A DNA stretch of 64,000 nt from Blautia luti. GTDB lineage: Bacteria > Bacillota > Clostridia > Lachnospirales > Lachnospiraceae. Location: contig NZ_JAAITI010000010.1 of NCBI RefSeq assembly GCF_013304735.1, positions 1 through 64,000 on the forward strand, in the 5' to 3' direction. The translations under genes were made by a program, and so were the position numbers. Of the stretch, positions 34,242-45,360 are shown in pieces. The notes under the pieces were generated by a model that did not search any database, was not told where the DNA came from, and saw only the letters and a program-made list of their open reading frames with translations. The first letter of the stretch is position 1; the number at the start of each line of letters is the position of its first letter.

Positions 34242-35573
34242 TTATTCATATTCAGCAATCAGATCTGTAATTGTTTTTCCTACTTCGTCGGAAGAATTAC
34301 CCATTGCAATACCCTGTAATGCCTGACGAACCGTATTGATCATATGAGTTGCACTGTCATAATTCTCAATATCGCCACGAACCTCTTTTGTTTCAGCAAT
34401 AATCTCATTTGCCTCTGCTGTCAGATAGTCACCAGCCTCTGTTGTTACGTTAACGCTCATCGGTGCCGGATATCCTTCATAGAATGTATTAACAACATCT
34501 TCGCTTGTCATATATTTCATGAAGAGAACAGATGCTGCAACTTCGTCTGCATCACCTGTATCAACGATATAATAAGCCTCGTTTCCACCGCCCATATCGT
34601 GGAACTCATATTTTTCATCTACATATGGGAAACGAATTGCATGAACTTTCTGGCTGTCAAAAAGCTCAAGTGCATCATGATCTTCTGCACAGAACCATGT
34701 TCCCATGGTAATAAATGCACAACCGCCGGTATTAAAGATTGATCTCTCCTGACCATCATCGTTTCCAAGAAGATTTGTTCCAAGATAGCCTTTATCTACT
34801 GCATCTTTGATCATGTCATAGATCTTTTTCTCTTCTTCACCATCGTAAGAAATTTCACGACTTCCAAGTTTCTCAGCGATTTCGCAGCCATATGTCTTGT
34901 AGTTCAGTACGGAATGAAGATGTCCGAAACGGTAATCATCTTTCTCACCCATCTCAAATGGCTGTACCCCATTCTCTTTCAGTTTCGCACATGCATCCAT
35001 CAGATCATCCCAGCTTTTAAGAGATGCAGGATCAATGCCATTTTCATTGAGGATATCTTCATTATAGAACAACATTACTTCATATGCAGACCAAGGTACA
35101 CCATATGTTCCCTCAACTCCATACGCTGTATAATCTGTCATTCCGTCACCAATTGAGTTAAATCTTTCTTTCCACTCCGGATACTGCTCATAATACGGAT
35201 CCATATCTACGATCAGATCTTCCTGTACATAACCTGCAACACGGGATCCGCCGTACTCTACAATAATATTTGGCATTGAGCTCTTATCTGCCATAAGAAC
35301 AGATTCGGAATTCAACCACTCAGACTCTGTCGGAATATTAATACTCTCTACCTTAATCCCCGGATATTTTTTCATAAAACCATCTACGATGTTCTGATAG
35401 AGTGTTCCCGTTATGTCTGCTGCATCCCATCTGGTATGGAGAGTAATTGTCACGTCCTTATATTCTCTGTTTTCCACATCATAATCTGTATCGCCGTCTG
35501 CGGCCATAACTACACACCCTGTTGATGCTACCATTGCTGCTGCCAATACAGCTGCCAGTAGTTTTTTCTTCAT
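34242..35573 (-). CDS. Carbohydrate ABC transporter solute-binding lipoprotein
   Basis: 443 residues of the extracellular solute-binding family 1. The signal peptide ends in the lipobox ASTGC (C20), so it is anchored in the outer leaflet of the membrane. Acidic mature protein with the usual sugar-binding motifs (NIIVEYGGSRVAGY, NEDILNENGIDPASLKSWDDLMDACAKLKENG). It heads the operon with two permeases and three fucosidases, which points to a fucosylated oligosaccharide as ligand (inference). Confidence 0.92.
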   Translation of the reverse strand: MKKKLLAAVLAAAMVASTGCVVMAADGDTDYDVENREYKDVTITLHTRWDAADITGTLYQNIVDGFMKKYPGIKVESINIPTESEWLNSESVLMADKSSMPNIIVEYGGSRVAGYVQEDLIVDMDPYYEQYPEWKERFNSIGDGMTDYTAYGVEGTYGVPWSAYEVMLFYNEDILNENGIDPASLKSWDDLMDACAKLKENGVQPFEMGEKDDYRFGHLHSVLNYKTYGCEIAEKLGSREISYDGEEEKKIYDMIKDAVDKGYLGTNLLGNDDGQERSIFNTGGCAFITMGTWFCAEDHDALELFDSQKVHAIRFPYVDEKYEFHDMGGGNEAYYIVDTGDADEVAASVLFMKYMTSEDVVNTFYEGYPAPMSVNVTTEAGDYLTAEANEIIAETKEVRGDIENYDSATHMINTVRQALQGIAMGNSSDEVGKTITDLIAEYE

Positions 35574-35718
35574 TTTGTATCCCCCTTCTCTTTTACATTT
35601 TTTTCTTGCCCCAATACCTTACGAAAATTTTTCTGTATTTTTTTACGCGCGCACTTTTTTAACAGATATTTTTCGACGTTTTTTTATTTTTTACCTCCTT
35701 TTTCTTTTTTGTTCGCTT

Positions 35719-35746
35719 TTAATATATGAGCATATATTACAATCAA
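35719..35746 (-). promoter_or_regulatory. Candidate promoter of the fucosylated-glycan operon
   Basis: Minus strand: TTGATT (35746-35741), 16-base spacer, TATTAA (35724-35719), about 145 bases before the solute-binding protein ATG. The long A+T-rich leader (35574-35718) shows no obvious gene or riboswitch. Confidence 0.5.
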
Positions 35747-35923
35747 ACTTTTTAGTTGTACATACCCATTGTTTCACAATTTTCTCAATATTCTTTTGTT
35801 CAATATGCACATGTTGCTTTGTAATTTTTTATTATCATTATTCATTTTAACAGTTTTTCGCTTCATCATGAAATATTGTTCTTTTATGTTTCTTATTTTC
35901 ATTTATATATTTTTTCTGTTTTT

Positions 35924-35976
35924 TGCAAAAAAACCACTGCAGACATTTTATATCGCCGTCTGCAGTGGTTTTTACT
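35924..35976. terminator. Strong bidirectional terminator
   Basis: AACCACTGCAGAC pairs with GTCTGCAGTGGTT around a 13-15 base loop, with A and T tracts on either side. It closes the gyrBA-plsC unit just before the fucose operon promoter. Confidence 0.92.
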
Positions 35977-35997
35977 ACACTAACATATTTATTATTT

Positions 35998-36708
35998 TCA
36001 GATATTCTCTTCAATCACCTTTTCGATCCGTCTCTTCACTTCTTCTGCGAGCTCTGTGGTATGCATATCTTTGTATTCCTCATAATACATCGGAGGAAGG
36101 ATATGCACCTGTACGGTGATCCTCTCTGTAGAGCCGGTATCAAAAGCCTTAAAGGAATCGATCAGTGCAACCGGAACGATCGGGCATTTCGTCTTGGTGG
36201 CAGTCTTGAAGCTGCCGCCCTTGAACGGCCCCGGGTGATTTCCATTCTTACTTCTCGTTCCTTCCGCAAAGATCAGATAATTACGACCTGCCCTTACCTC
36301 ACGGATTACATTGACAATCACCTGCATGGACTGCTTCAGGTCCTCTCTGTCAATAATAAAAGCCTTCATGCAGGCAAAAACCTGCTTCAGGAATGGAATA
36401 TCTCCCACTTCTTTCTTAGCTACTACAGAAAAAGGAACCGGGCAGGCTTTAATGATCGCCAGTACATCAAACAGTCCCTGGTGATTCGGAAAAAACATAA
36501 ATCCGTTTTCCTTGGGGATGTTTTCCTGCCCATGCACATCAATATGGATATTTCCACCTTTGATCGCATGATCATCCACATGTCTCAGGAATGTATATTT
36601 CTTTGCTTCCGGATAATCGTCGGTATGCGCCGCATACCAGCAAAGTTTAATCCACCAGTAAGGAACAAAAATCAGATTCCTGATCACCATCAGCAAAATT
36701 CGCTTCAT
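35998..36708 (-). CDS. plsC: 1-acyl-sn-glycerol-3-phosphate acyltransferase
   Basis: 236 residues of the PlsC family, which acylates lysophosphatidic acid at the membrane. Catalytic NHQGLFD (H76-x4-D81) and the glycerophosphate site EGTRSKNG are present, with one N-terminal hydrophobic segment. AGGAGG precedes the ATG. It is the last gene of a run beginning at gyrB or rsmI. Confidence 0.93.
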   Translation of the reverse strand: MKRILLMVIRNLIFVPYWWIKLCWYAAHTDDYPEAKKYTFLRHVDDHAIKGGNIHIDVHGQENIPKENGFMFFPNHQGLFDVLAIIKACPVPFSVVAKKEVGDIPFLKQVFACMKAFIIDREDLKQSMQVIVNVIREVRAGRNYLIFAEGTRSKNGNHPGPFKGGSFKTATKTKCPIVPVALIDSFKAFDTGSTERITVQVHILPPMYYEEYKDMHTTELAEEVKRRIEKVIEENI

Positions 36709-36730
36709 TCTTATGTCCTCCTGCCTGTTT

Positions 36731-37360
36731 TTATCCGTTCAGTTTACTTGCAATTTTGTCCTCATATCCCGGATTCTTTTTCAGAAAGACTTCGTAAGCC
36801 TTGGTATAGTCTGTATAAGTCTTGGTGGTCATAAATTTCTGATAGTCTGCCGCAGCCTGCTGGCTGATCTCATCTGAAATTTCCGCCGGCGAATACAGAT
36901 AATATTTCTTATCCTGCACTTTCACAAGGTAAGTACTGATGCACGGATATTCCTGGTCATTCTGCAGTACAAGATTATAACGAATATAAACATACGTATA
37001 ATTTTTACTCTCAGAAATGGCATCACAGCTGTCAATATTTACATCCTTTGCTCCATGAGCCTGAAAATATTTGACCGTGGATGAAATTTCTGTTTTCGCT
37101 TCATCAGAAATCTTATCCGTGCCATAACATTCCTGCATTTTTTTGTCCTTACCTGCTACCGCTGCCTTGATATAACCTTCCATAAGCCCTTCCGGGGTTC
37201 TGTGGCTGATCCCCCCGCAGCCTCTGGCTGCCAGGATGATCACCAGCAGGATCAGAATGACTCCTGCCAGTGTCGCCACATGGACAAAATTCAGTTTTTT
37301 GTTGGAATATTTCAGTTTTTTCACAGATTTTTTTCTGCGTTTCTTTTTTGTCGTCGTCAT
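36731..37360 (-). CDS. Single-pass membrane protein of unknown function
   Basis: 209 residues. A very basic N-terminus (KKKRRKKSVKKLKYSNKK) is followed by one membrane segment (about 27-46) and an extracellular domain of about 160 residues, starting GLMEGYIKAAVAGKDKKM and reminiscent of small NTF2/DUF4878-like domains. The cysteine after the membrane segment (ARGCGG) is not a convincing lipobox. It lies 15 bases after gyrA. Function unknown. Confidence 0.75.
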   Translation of the reverse strand: MTTTKKKRRKKSVKKLKYSNKKLNFVHVATLAGVILILLVIILAARGCGGISHRTPEGLMEGYIKAAVAGKDKKMQECYGTDKISDEAKTEISSTVKYFQAHGAKDVNIDSCDAISESKNYTYVYIRYNLVLQNDQEYPCISTYLVKVQDKKYYLYSPAEISDEISQQAAADYQKFMTTKTYTDYTKAYEVFLKKNPGYEDKIASKLNG

Positions 37361-37375
37361 GACTTATCCTCGACC

Positions 37376-39931
37376 TTATTCTTCTTCACTGCCTGTGACA
37401 GTTTCATCTGCAGATCTTTCTTCCCCGTTATCGCCGGTCTCTCCGTCAGTTTTTTCGGAATTTACCTCTGCTTCCGGATCTTTATCTCTTACCTTGGCGA
37501 TACTTGCAACGGTTACACCATCCGTAAGATTGATCATCTTCACACCGGAAGTGATTCTTCCAAGAACAGAGATATCTGCACACTGCAGGCGGATGATGAT
37601 ACCTTCTGTTGTGATCATCATGATCTCATTCTCTTCATTGACAGCCTTGGCACCAACAACATTTCCGGTCTTCTCGGTGATCTTGTAGCACTTCACACCT
37701 TTACCGCCACGGTTCTGGACAACGAACTCACTCATGGCTGTACGTTTGCCCATTCCGTTCTCAGAAGCTACCAGTAGATAATCACCCTGGGTATTCAGCT
37801 GCATGGCAACCACTTCATCGCCATCTGTAAGGTTCATACCTCTTACACCCATGGATGCACGGCCTGTGCTGCGGACATCAGTCTCTTTAAAGCGGATGCA
37901 CTGTCCGTCCTTGGTCACAAGAATAATATCTTTGTTATTATCGGTAGCCTTAACCTCGATTAGCTCATCATCGTCACGGAGAACAATTGCTGTAAGACCT
38001 GTTTTACGGACATTCTCATAATCTTTAATCGGAGTTTTCTTCACAAGACCCTTCTTGGTCGCCATCATCAGATAATGACCCTCTTCGTACTTACGAAGCG
38101 GAATCACAGCTGTGATCTTTTCACCCGGTGCAAGTTGCAGAAGATTGATGATCGCAGTTCCTCTGGCTGTACGACCGGCCTCCGGAATCTCATATGCCTT
38201 CAGTCTGTATACACGTCCGGTATTGGTAAAGAACATGAGATAATGATGGGTTGTGGTCATCAGAAGTTCTTCGATATAGTCATCCTCAATGGTCTGCATA
38301 CCCTTGATTCCTCTGCCGCCACGATTCTGGCTGCGGAAGTTGTCAACCGTCATACGTTTAATATAACCAAGCCTGGTCATTGCGATCACAGTATTCTCTC
38401 TCGGGATCAGATCCTCTGTGGAAATATCGTATACATCGTATCCGATGGAAGTCTTTCTGTCATCGCCATATTTCTCTGCAATGGCAAGGATCTCCTCACG
38501 GATCACGCGGAGAAGAAGCTTACGGTCAGCAAGGATTGCCTGGAACTTGCGGATCTTCTCCATAAGCTCTGCATACTCGGCTTCCAGCTTCTCTCTTTCC
38601 AGACCTGTCAGTGCACGGAGACGCATATCCACGATAGCCTGAGCCTGAACATCTGTCAGCTCAAAACGATCAATCAGTTCCTGCTTGGCGATCTGTACGT
38701 TACGGGAACCACGGATGATGCTGATCACTTCATCGATATTATCAAGTGCTTTCAGGAGACCTTCCAAAATGTGGGCTCTCTCCTGGGCTTTATTGAGATC
38801 GTACTGTGTTCTTCTGCGGACAACGTTCTCCTGATGCTCCAGATAATACTCCAGCATCTCTTTCAGGTTCAGAACTTTCGGTTCCATGCTTCCATGATTC
38901 GGAACAAGAGAAAGCATGATCACACCAAAAGTATCCTGCAGCTGTGTATGTTTGTAGAGCAGATTCAGGATTACATTGGCATTGGCGTCTTTACGGAGAT
39001 CGATACAGATACGCATACCCTCACGGCTGGAATGGTCATTCAGGTCCGTAATTCCGTCGATCTTTTTGTCACGGACAAGTTCTGCGATCTTCTCGATAAG
39101 ACGTGCCTTGTTTACAAGGTACGGAAGCTCAGTGACTACGATACGGGATTTACCGTTTGGCAAAGTCTCGATATTTGTCACAGCGCGGACGCGGATCTTG
39201 CCACGTCCTGTACGATAAGCTTCCTCGATTCCTCTTGTTCCGAGGATGGTTGCTCCTGTAGGGAAGTCCGGTCCTTTGACGATCTCAAGAAGTTCTTCCA
39301 TTGCTGTCTCGCGGTCTTCTTCCACAATGTTATCAATGATCTTAACAACCGCATTGATCGTCTCACGAAGATTATGAGGTGGAATATTGGTCGCCATACC
39401 TACGGCGATACCGGTAGTACCATTTACCAGCAGGTTCGGAAAACGTGCCGGAAGTACAACCGGTTCACGTTCTGTCTCATCAAAGTTCGGCTGGAAATCA
39501 ACGGTATCTTTGTTGATGTCTGCAAGCATCTCCATGGAAATCTTACTGAGACGTGCCTCTGTGTATCGCATGGCAGCCGCACCGTCACCATCCACGGAAC
39601 CGAAGTTTCCATGTCCGTCAACAAGCGGATATCTTGTTGACCATTCCTGGGCCATATTAACCAGCGCACCATAAATAGAGCTGTCACCATGAGGATGATA
39701 TTTACCCATGGTATCACCGACAATACGCGCACATTTTCTGTGTGGCTTGTCAGGACCGTTATTCAGCTCGATCATGGAATACAGCACTCGACGCTGTACC
39801 GGTTTCAGGCCGTCTCTTACATCCGGCAGAGCTCGTGAGGCGATAACACTCATGGCATAGTCGATGTAAGATTCTTTCATAGTTTTTTCCAAATCCACTT
39901 CGTGGACTTTGTCAAAAATATTATCTTCCAT
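37376..39931 (-). CDS. gyrA: DNA gyrase subunit A
   Basis: 851 residues. Catalytic tyrosine Y123 ([10 protein letters not shown]), the quinolone-resistance region [17 protein letters not shown] (79-95) and repeated GyrA beta-pinwheel motifs in the C-terminal half, with the GyrA-box near [11 protein letters not shown] 40-residue acidic tail ([17 protein letters not shown]...) ends the protein. Position 88, equivalent to E. coli D87, is Gly. Located 14 bases after gyrB. Confidence 0.97.
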   Translation of the reverse strand: MEDNIFDKVHEVDLEKTMKESYIDYAMSVIASRALPDVRDGLKPVQRRVLYSMIELNNGPDKPHRKCARIVGDTMGKYHPHGDSSIYGALVNMAQEWSTRYPLVDGHGNFGSVDGDGAAAMRYTEARLSKISMEMLADINKDTVDFQPNFDETEREPVVLPARFPNLLVNGTTGIAVGMATNIPPHNLRETINAVVKIIDNIVEEDRETAMEELLEIVKGPDFPTGATILGTRGIEEAYRTGRGKIRVRAVTNIETLPNGKSRIVVTELPYLVNKARLIEKIAELVRDKKIDGITDLNDHSSREGMRICIDLRKDANANVILNLLYKHTQLQDTFGVIMLSLVPNHGSMEPKVLNLKEMLEYYLEHQENVVRRRTQYDLNKAQERAHILEGLLKALDNIDEVISIIRGSRNVQIAKQELIDRFELTDVQAQAIVDMRLRALTGLEREKLEAEYAELMEKIRKFQAILADRKLLLRVIREEILAIAEKYGDDRKTSIGYDVYDISTEDLIPRENTVIAMTRLGYIKRMTVDNFRSQNRGGRGIKGMQTIEDDYIEELLMTTTHHYLMFFTNTGRVYRLKAYEIPEAGRTARGTAIINLLQLAPGEKITAVIPLRKYEEGHYLMMATKKGLVKKTPIKDYENVRKTGLTAIVLRDDDELIEVKATDNNKDIILVTKDGQCIRFKETDVRSTGRASMGVRGMNLTDGDEVVAMQLNTQGDYLLVASENGMGKRTAMSEFVVQNRGGKGVKCYKITEKTGNVVGAKAVNEENEIMMITTEGIIIRLQCADISVLGRITSGVKMINLTDGVTVASIAKVRDKDPEAEVNSEKTDGETGDNGEERSADETVTGSEEE

Positions 39932-39945
39932 TCTTCTTTATTCTC

Positions 39946-41913
<1,968 letters not shown>

Positions 41914-42095
41914 TCATTTCTGCAGAACCACAGCAATTTCAGAAATTACTGCACCATACCCTGATCCATTAATTTCAGCAAATACGGTATTTTCAAATTT
42001 TGCAGAAAGCAATTCTCAAACCCGCTCCAGAAGTGTCATTTATACCTGTAAAATAAATGTTTTTTTACATACGAATACAGAGTTTATTATAGCAC

Positions 42096-42144
42096 AAAAA
42101 AGCCTGTATTTCCACGCAAAATCATAGGAAATACAGGCAAAAAA
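42096..42144 (-). terminator. Intrinsic terminator after rsmI
   Basis: GCCTGTATTTCC pairs with GGAAATACAGGC around a 13-base loop, followed by TTTTTT on the minus strand. It separates rsmI from gyrB. Confidence 0.9.
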
Positions 42145-42152
42145 GTATCTTA

Positions 42153-43004
42153 TTAAATGCAATCCAGTAATGCCTTATAAATATCCCTCTTGGAAACACC
42201 CCGATCCTTAGCGGCAAGCTTCATCGCATCCTTCCTGGAGTTCCCCTGCTGCTCATACATCGCCACATGCTCCGCAATGGAAACCTCCTCCCAGGAAGCC
42301 CTCTTCTCCGCCTCCATCTCACTGCGGCTCCTGCCCTCAATCACAAGAACACACTCGCCCAGAGGCTTCTCATCTTTATAAAAATCCATCAGATCATCAA
42401 TCGTTGTCCGAAACGCTGTCTCATGCTTCTTGGTCAGCTCCCTGCAAAGAGTCATCCTGCGGTTACCAAGTACCTCCCTGAGCTCGCCAAGAGTCCGTAC
42501 AAGCCTGTGAGGCGCCTCATACAGGATAATAGTCCTCGTTTCGCTGGAAAGCTCTTCCAGAATCGTTTTCCGCTCTTTCTTATCAGCCGGAAGAAAAGCC
42601 TCGAAAGCAAAACGCCGCGTATGCAAACCAGACAGAGTCAATGCCGTAATACAGGCAGCAGGCCCCGGCAGCGAAGTCACCTCGATCCCCGCCTCATAAC
42701 ACATGGCAGCAAGTTCCTCCCCAGGATCTGAAATACCCGGAGTACCTGCATCTGTAATCAACGCAATATTTGTACCTGAGCGCATTTTTTCCACGAGAAC
42801 GTGACCTTTGTCGATCTTATTATATTCATGATAACTGGTCATGGGGGTTTTTATGTCAAAATGATTTAAAAGTTTAATACTGTTGCGGGTGTCTTCCGCA
42901 GCGATTAAGTCCACTTCCCGAAGGGTTCTTAGGACTCGAAGGGTGATGTCTTCGAGGTTTCCTATGGGGGTGGCGCATAAGTATAGTTTTCCGTTTTGTT
43001 TCAT
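42153..43004 (-). CDS. rsmI: 16S rRNA (cytidine(1402)-2'-O)-methyltransferase RsmI
   Basis: 283 residues. Tetrapyrrole-methylase-like fold with LYLCATPIGNLEDITLRVL at the N-terminus, AEDTRNSIKLLNHF, SDAGTPGISDPGEEL and SLPGPAA. The ATG at 43004 has AGAGG upstream and starts at the conserved block; the longer frame adds 18 residues within the repeat-rich leader. In B. subtilis rsmI ends the same holB-ricT-yabB cluster; here the second stem-loop repeat element separates it from the methyltransferase gene. Confidence 0.95.
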   Translation of the reverse strand: MKQNGKLYLCATPIGNLEDITLRVLRTLREVDLIAAEDTRNSIKLLNHFDIKTPMTSYHEYNKIDKGHVLVEKMRSGTNIALITDAGTPGISDPGEELAAMCYEAGIEVTSLPGPAACITALTLSGLHTRRFAFEAFLPADKKERKTILEELSSETRTIILYEAPHRLVRTLGELREVLGNRRMTLCRELTKKHETAFRTTIDDLMDFYKDEKPLGECVLVIEGRSRSEMEAEKRASWEEVSIAEHVAMYEQQGNSRKDAMKLAAKDRGVSKRDIYKALLDCI

Positions 43005-43209
43005 ATTTTCCTCTTTTCTCGCTTGACCGCGGGGGACTTTTTTCTCGCTTAACCGCAAGGGGATATGTCTCGCTTAACCGCGGGGATTTGTTTAAGTTTG
43101 GAAACTTTGAAAATCGCAAAGGGGCCGCAAAGCCGCGCCCCCTCTGCACACCCCTTGGGCTTTTTTTTAAGTAGTGCAAGGGATTCTTTGTTCTGATTTG
43201 TTGACTTGT

Positions 43210-43421
43210 GTCTGTATGCTTCGATACTCAGCTCACTATGCTGTGCCGATGTTGTTTATTTCTGCGTTTTCTCTGTGTTTCGCTTCTGGTAAGGTGCCTG
43301 TATGCTTCGATACTCAGTGCTCTACTCTTTGCCGATATCGTTTATTTCTGCGTTTTCTCTGTGTTTCGCTTCTGGCGAAGTGCCTGTATGCTTCGGTACT
43401 TAATGCGCTACGCTGTGCCGA
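43210..43421. repeat. Tandem repeats, period about 87 bases, related to 820-950
   Basis: Three units begin near 43210, 43297 and 43383. Each has TGTATGCTTCGnTACT, about 14 variable bases and TGCCGAT. The first two continue with TTTATTTCTGCGTTTTCTC and TGTGTTTCGCTTCTGG. Low-complexity frames cross them but have no ribosome-binding site. Together with 43005-43209 (a GC-rich hairpin at about 43120-43142) they form the spacer before the stem-loop element. Confidence 0.75.
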
Positions 43422-43458
43422 TGCGTCACACTGCGATCTCCCGCTCTGAATCTCAGGT

Positions 43459-43706
43459 GAGGGGAGGCAGGCTGCTGGTGGTGACGTTAGCGGAGCCCCC
43501 GTAGGGAGACGAGGATAGCTGCTGCCACCGAGAGCCTGTTTGAGCGAAGTGAGTTGGCTCGAATGGCAGCAAACCGGCGCCGCAGTCGAGTAGGGGGCGC
43601 AGCGTGTCACAACCAGCAGCCTGCCTCCCCTCGCCGTCCCTTCACCAACAGAAGTCACACAGCCACCATTGCCTCCCAGCCATCCAGCGCAGCGCTGATG
43701 GCTCAA
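43459..43706. other. Large stem-loop element, copy 2 (structured repeat of unknown function)
   Basis: A perfect 20-bp outer stem pairs 43459-43478 with 43613-43632. Inside, GCCCCC (43495-43500) pairs with GGGGGC (43593-43598) and TGCTGCCA (43520-43527) with TGGCAGCA (43564-43571). The apical loop 43536-43555 matches copy 1 in 19 of 20 bases. The terminal GC hairpin region 43672-43706 is identical over 35 bases to 1322-1356. Stem sequences share nothing with copy 1, yet both fold. Confidence 0.72.
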
Positions 43707-43738
43707 TACCTATCGCTTGGATATTAGAACTCTACCTA

Positions 43739-44479
43739 TCACACCATTCTATACAACTCAAGAATATCCTTAGTATAAACCCCAGGCCTCTCATAAACCA
43801 CCAGCGGCCTCTCAATCTGAATCCTGGAATTCCCGCCCTTACAGGCCTCAATCAACACCATATTCGGCTCCTTATCAATAAAAGGAAACACCAGCTGCAT
43901 CCTCTTAGGCTCCAGCTTATACTTCGTCAAAGTCGCCATCAGCTCCACCAGCCGAAACGGCCTGTGCACCAGAAAAAACCTCCCCCGGTCCTTCAGAACC
44001 CGTGCAGCCTGACAAGCCACATCATCAAAGGTACACAAAATCTCATGCCTCGCAATCGCCTTAGGAACATGCGGATTCGTCAACCCATGCTGCCCGATCA
44101 TATACGGCGGATTACACGTCACCACATCAAAAGAAGCCGCCCCAAAAATCCCGGCAGCCTCCTTGATATCACCTTCAACGATCCGAACCCTGTCTTCAAG
44201 ACCATTATATCTCACACTACGGTCAGCCATCTCCGCACACTCATGCTGGATCTCCAGCCCCGTAAAATGCTCCCCATCCGTACGGTCAGAAAGCAAAATC
44301 GGAATAATCCCGGTACCAGTCCCCATATCCAGCGCAACTTCACCCTTCTTCACCCGGGCAAAACCAGACAACAGAACAGCATCCATTCCAAAGCAGAACT
44401 TCTTCGAATCCTGGATCACAAACAACCCATTCTGAAGATCATCCACACGCTCACCGCATTTAACAAGATCACTTCTCAT
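43739..44479 (-). CDS. tRNA1(Val) adenine-N6-methyltransferase-like protein (TrmN6/YabB family)
   Basis: 246 residues. Class I SAM methyltransferase with ALDMGTGTGIIPILLS and the catalytic TCNPPYM motif of N6-adenine enzymes. The N-terminal QNGLFVIQDSKKFCFGMDAVLLSGFA is typical of TrmN6/YabB. The ATG at 44479 overlaps the ricT stop region by 11 bases; the longer start would lie deep inside ricT. Synteny with B. subtilis yabB (holB-ricT-yabB-rsmI) supports the assignment. Confidence 0.9.
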   Translation of the reverse strand: MRSDLVKCGERVDDLQNGLFVIQDSKKFCFGMDAVLLSGFARVKKGEVALDMGTGTGIIPILLSDRTDGEHFTGLEIQHECAEMADRSVRYNGLEDRVRIVEGDIKEAAGIFGAASFDVVTCNPPYMIGQHGLTNPHVPKAIARHEILCTFDDVACQAARVLKDRGRFFLVHRPFRLVELMATLTKYKLEPKRMQLVFPFIDKEPNMVLIEACKGGNSRIQIERPLVVYERPGVYTKDILELYRMV

Positions 44480-45359
44480 TCGGTTTCGAATCTCCCTTTT
44501 TACCCTCTTTCTCCTCGTGGTCAGTTCCACCCTTACCCTTTTTCTTCTTAGGGCGGAACTTCAGATCACGAACCGGAAACTCCTGGATCTCCTTCTCATC
44601 GTTCACATCCACAACAATCTTAACCATCTGACGGAGAACATTCACACTCTGCACCGTACCTGTAGTACCCTGCGGTGTCGTCACCACATCACCAATACCC
44701 GGAAGATTACGGTTCAGTTCCTCATAAGTCTCCTGCTCATTCTTCAGACAGCACATCAGACGGCCGCAGACACCGGAAATCTTCGTCTGATTCAGAGAAA
44801 GATTCTGCTCCTTCGCCATCTTAATAGAAACCGGCGCAAACTCAGAAAGATACGTATGGCAGCAAAGCGTTCTTCCACAGATACCAATACCACCAAGAAT
44901 CTTCGTCTCATCACGGACACCGATCTGGCGAAGCTCAATCCTTGTCTTAAACACAGACGCCAGATCCTTAACAAGCTGACGGAAATCAATACGTCCATCC
45001 GCTGTAAAGTAAAACAGTACCTTGTTATTATCAAACGTATACTCCGCATCAATCAGCTTCATCTCAAGCCCATGCTCACGGATCTTTTTTTTGCAGATCT
45101 TAAAAGCCTCTTTCTCCTTCACGCGGTTCTCAGCCTCATGTTCCTCGTCCTCTTTTGTCGCAACACGAAGAACCTCTTTCAGTGGATGAACCACCTCGTC
45201 CTCCTTCACACTGCGCGGATCCAGAACAACCCGGCCATATTCCACACCACGGGCAGTCTCCACGATCACATGATCGCCGACTTTTACCTTATAGTTCTTA
45301 GGATTAAAATAATAAATCTTACCAACGTTACGAAATCTAACTCCAACTACCATTTCCAT
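44469..45359 (-). CDS. ricT: PSP1-domain regulator RicT (YaaT)
   Basis: 296 residues. PSP1 domain with RGVEYGRVV and the cysteine-rich block GGIGICGRTLCCHTYL and SGVCGRLMCCL, which in B. subtilis RicT helps bind [4Fe-4S] clusters in the RicAFT complex affecting RNase Y. A highly charged tail KKKKGKGGTDHEEKEGKKG ends it. It lies one base after holB with GGGAGA before the ATG. RicA and RicF homologues are not in the window. Confidence 0.92.
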   Translation of the reverse strand: MEMVVGVRFRNVGKIYYFNPKNYKVKVGDHVIVETARGVEYGRVVLDPRSVKEDEVVHPLKEVLRVATKEDEEHEAENRVKEKEAFKICKKKIREHGLEMKLIDAEYTFDNNKVLFYFTADGRIDFRQLVKDLASVFKTRIELRQIGVRDETKILGGIGICGRTLCCHTYLSEFAPVSIKMAKEQNLSLNQTKISGVCGRLMCCLKNEQETYEELNRNLPGIGDVVTTPQGTTGTVQSVNVLRQMVKIVVDVNDEKEIQEFPVRDLKFRPKKKKGKGGTDHEEKEGKKGDSKPNEK

Positions 45360-45360
45360 T

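Noticed and set aside
38075-39640. Long plus-strand frame opposite gyrA
   Set aside because: Antisense shadow of a highly conserved gene.
43210-43421. CRISPR array
   Set aside because: Only three diverged units, with long partly repeated spacers and no cas genes in the window.
43174-43706. Cysteine- and leucine-rich frames on both strands of the repeat block
   Set aside because: They arise from 87-base repeats read in different frames, with no start signals and no protein-family resemblance.
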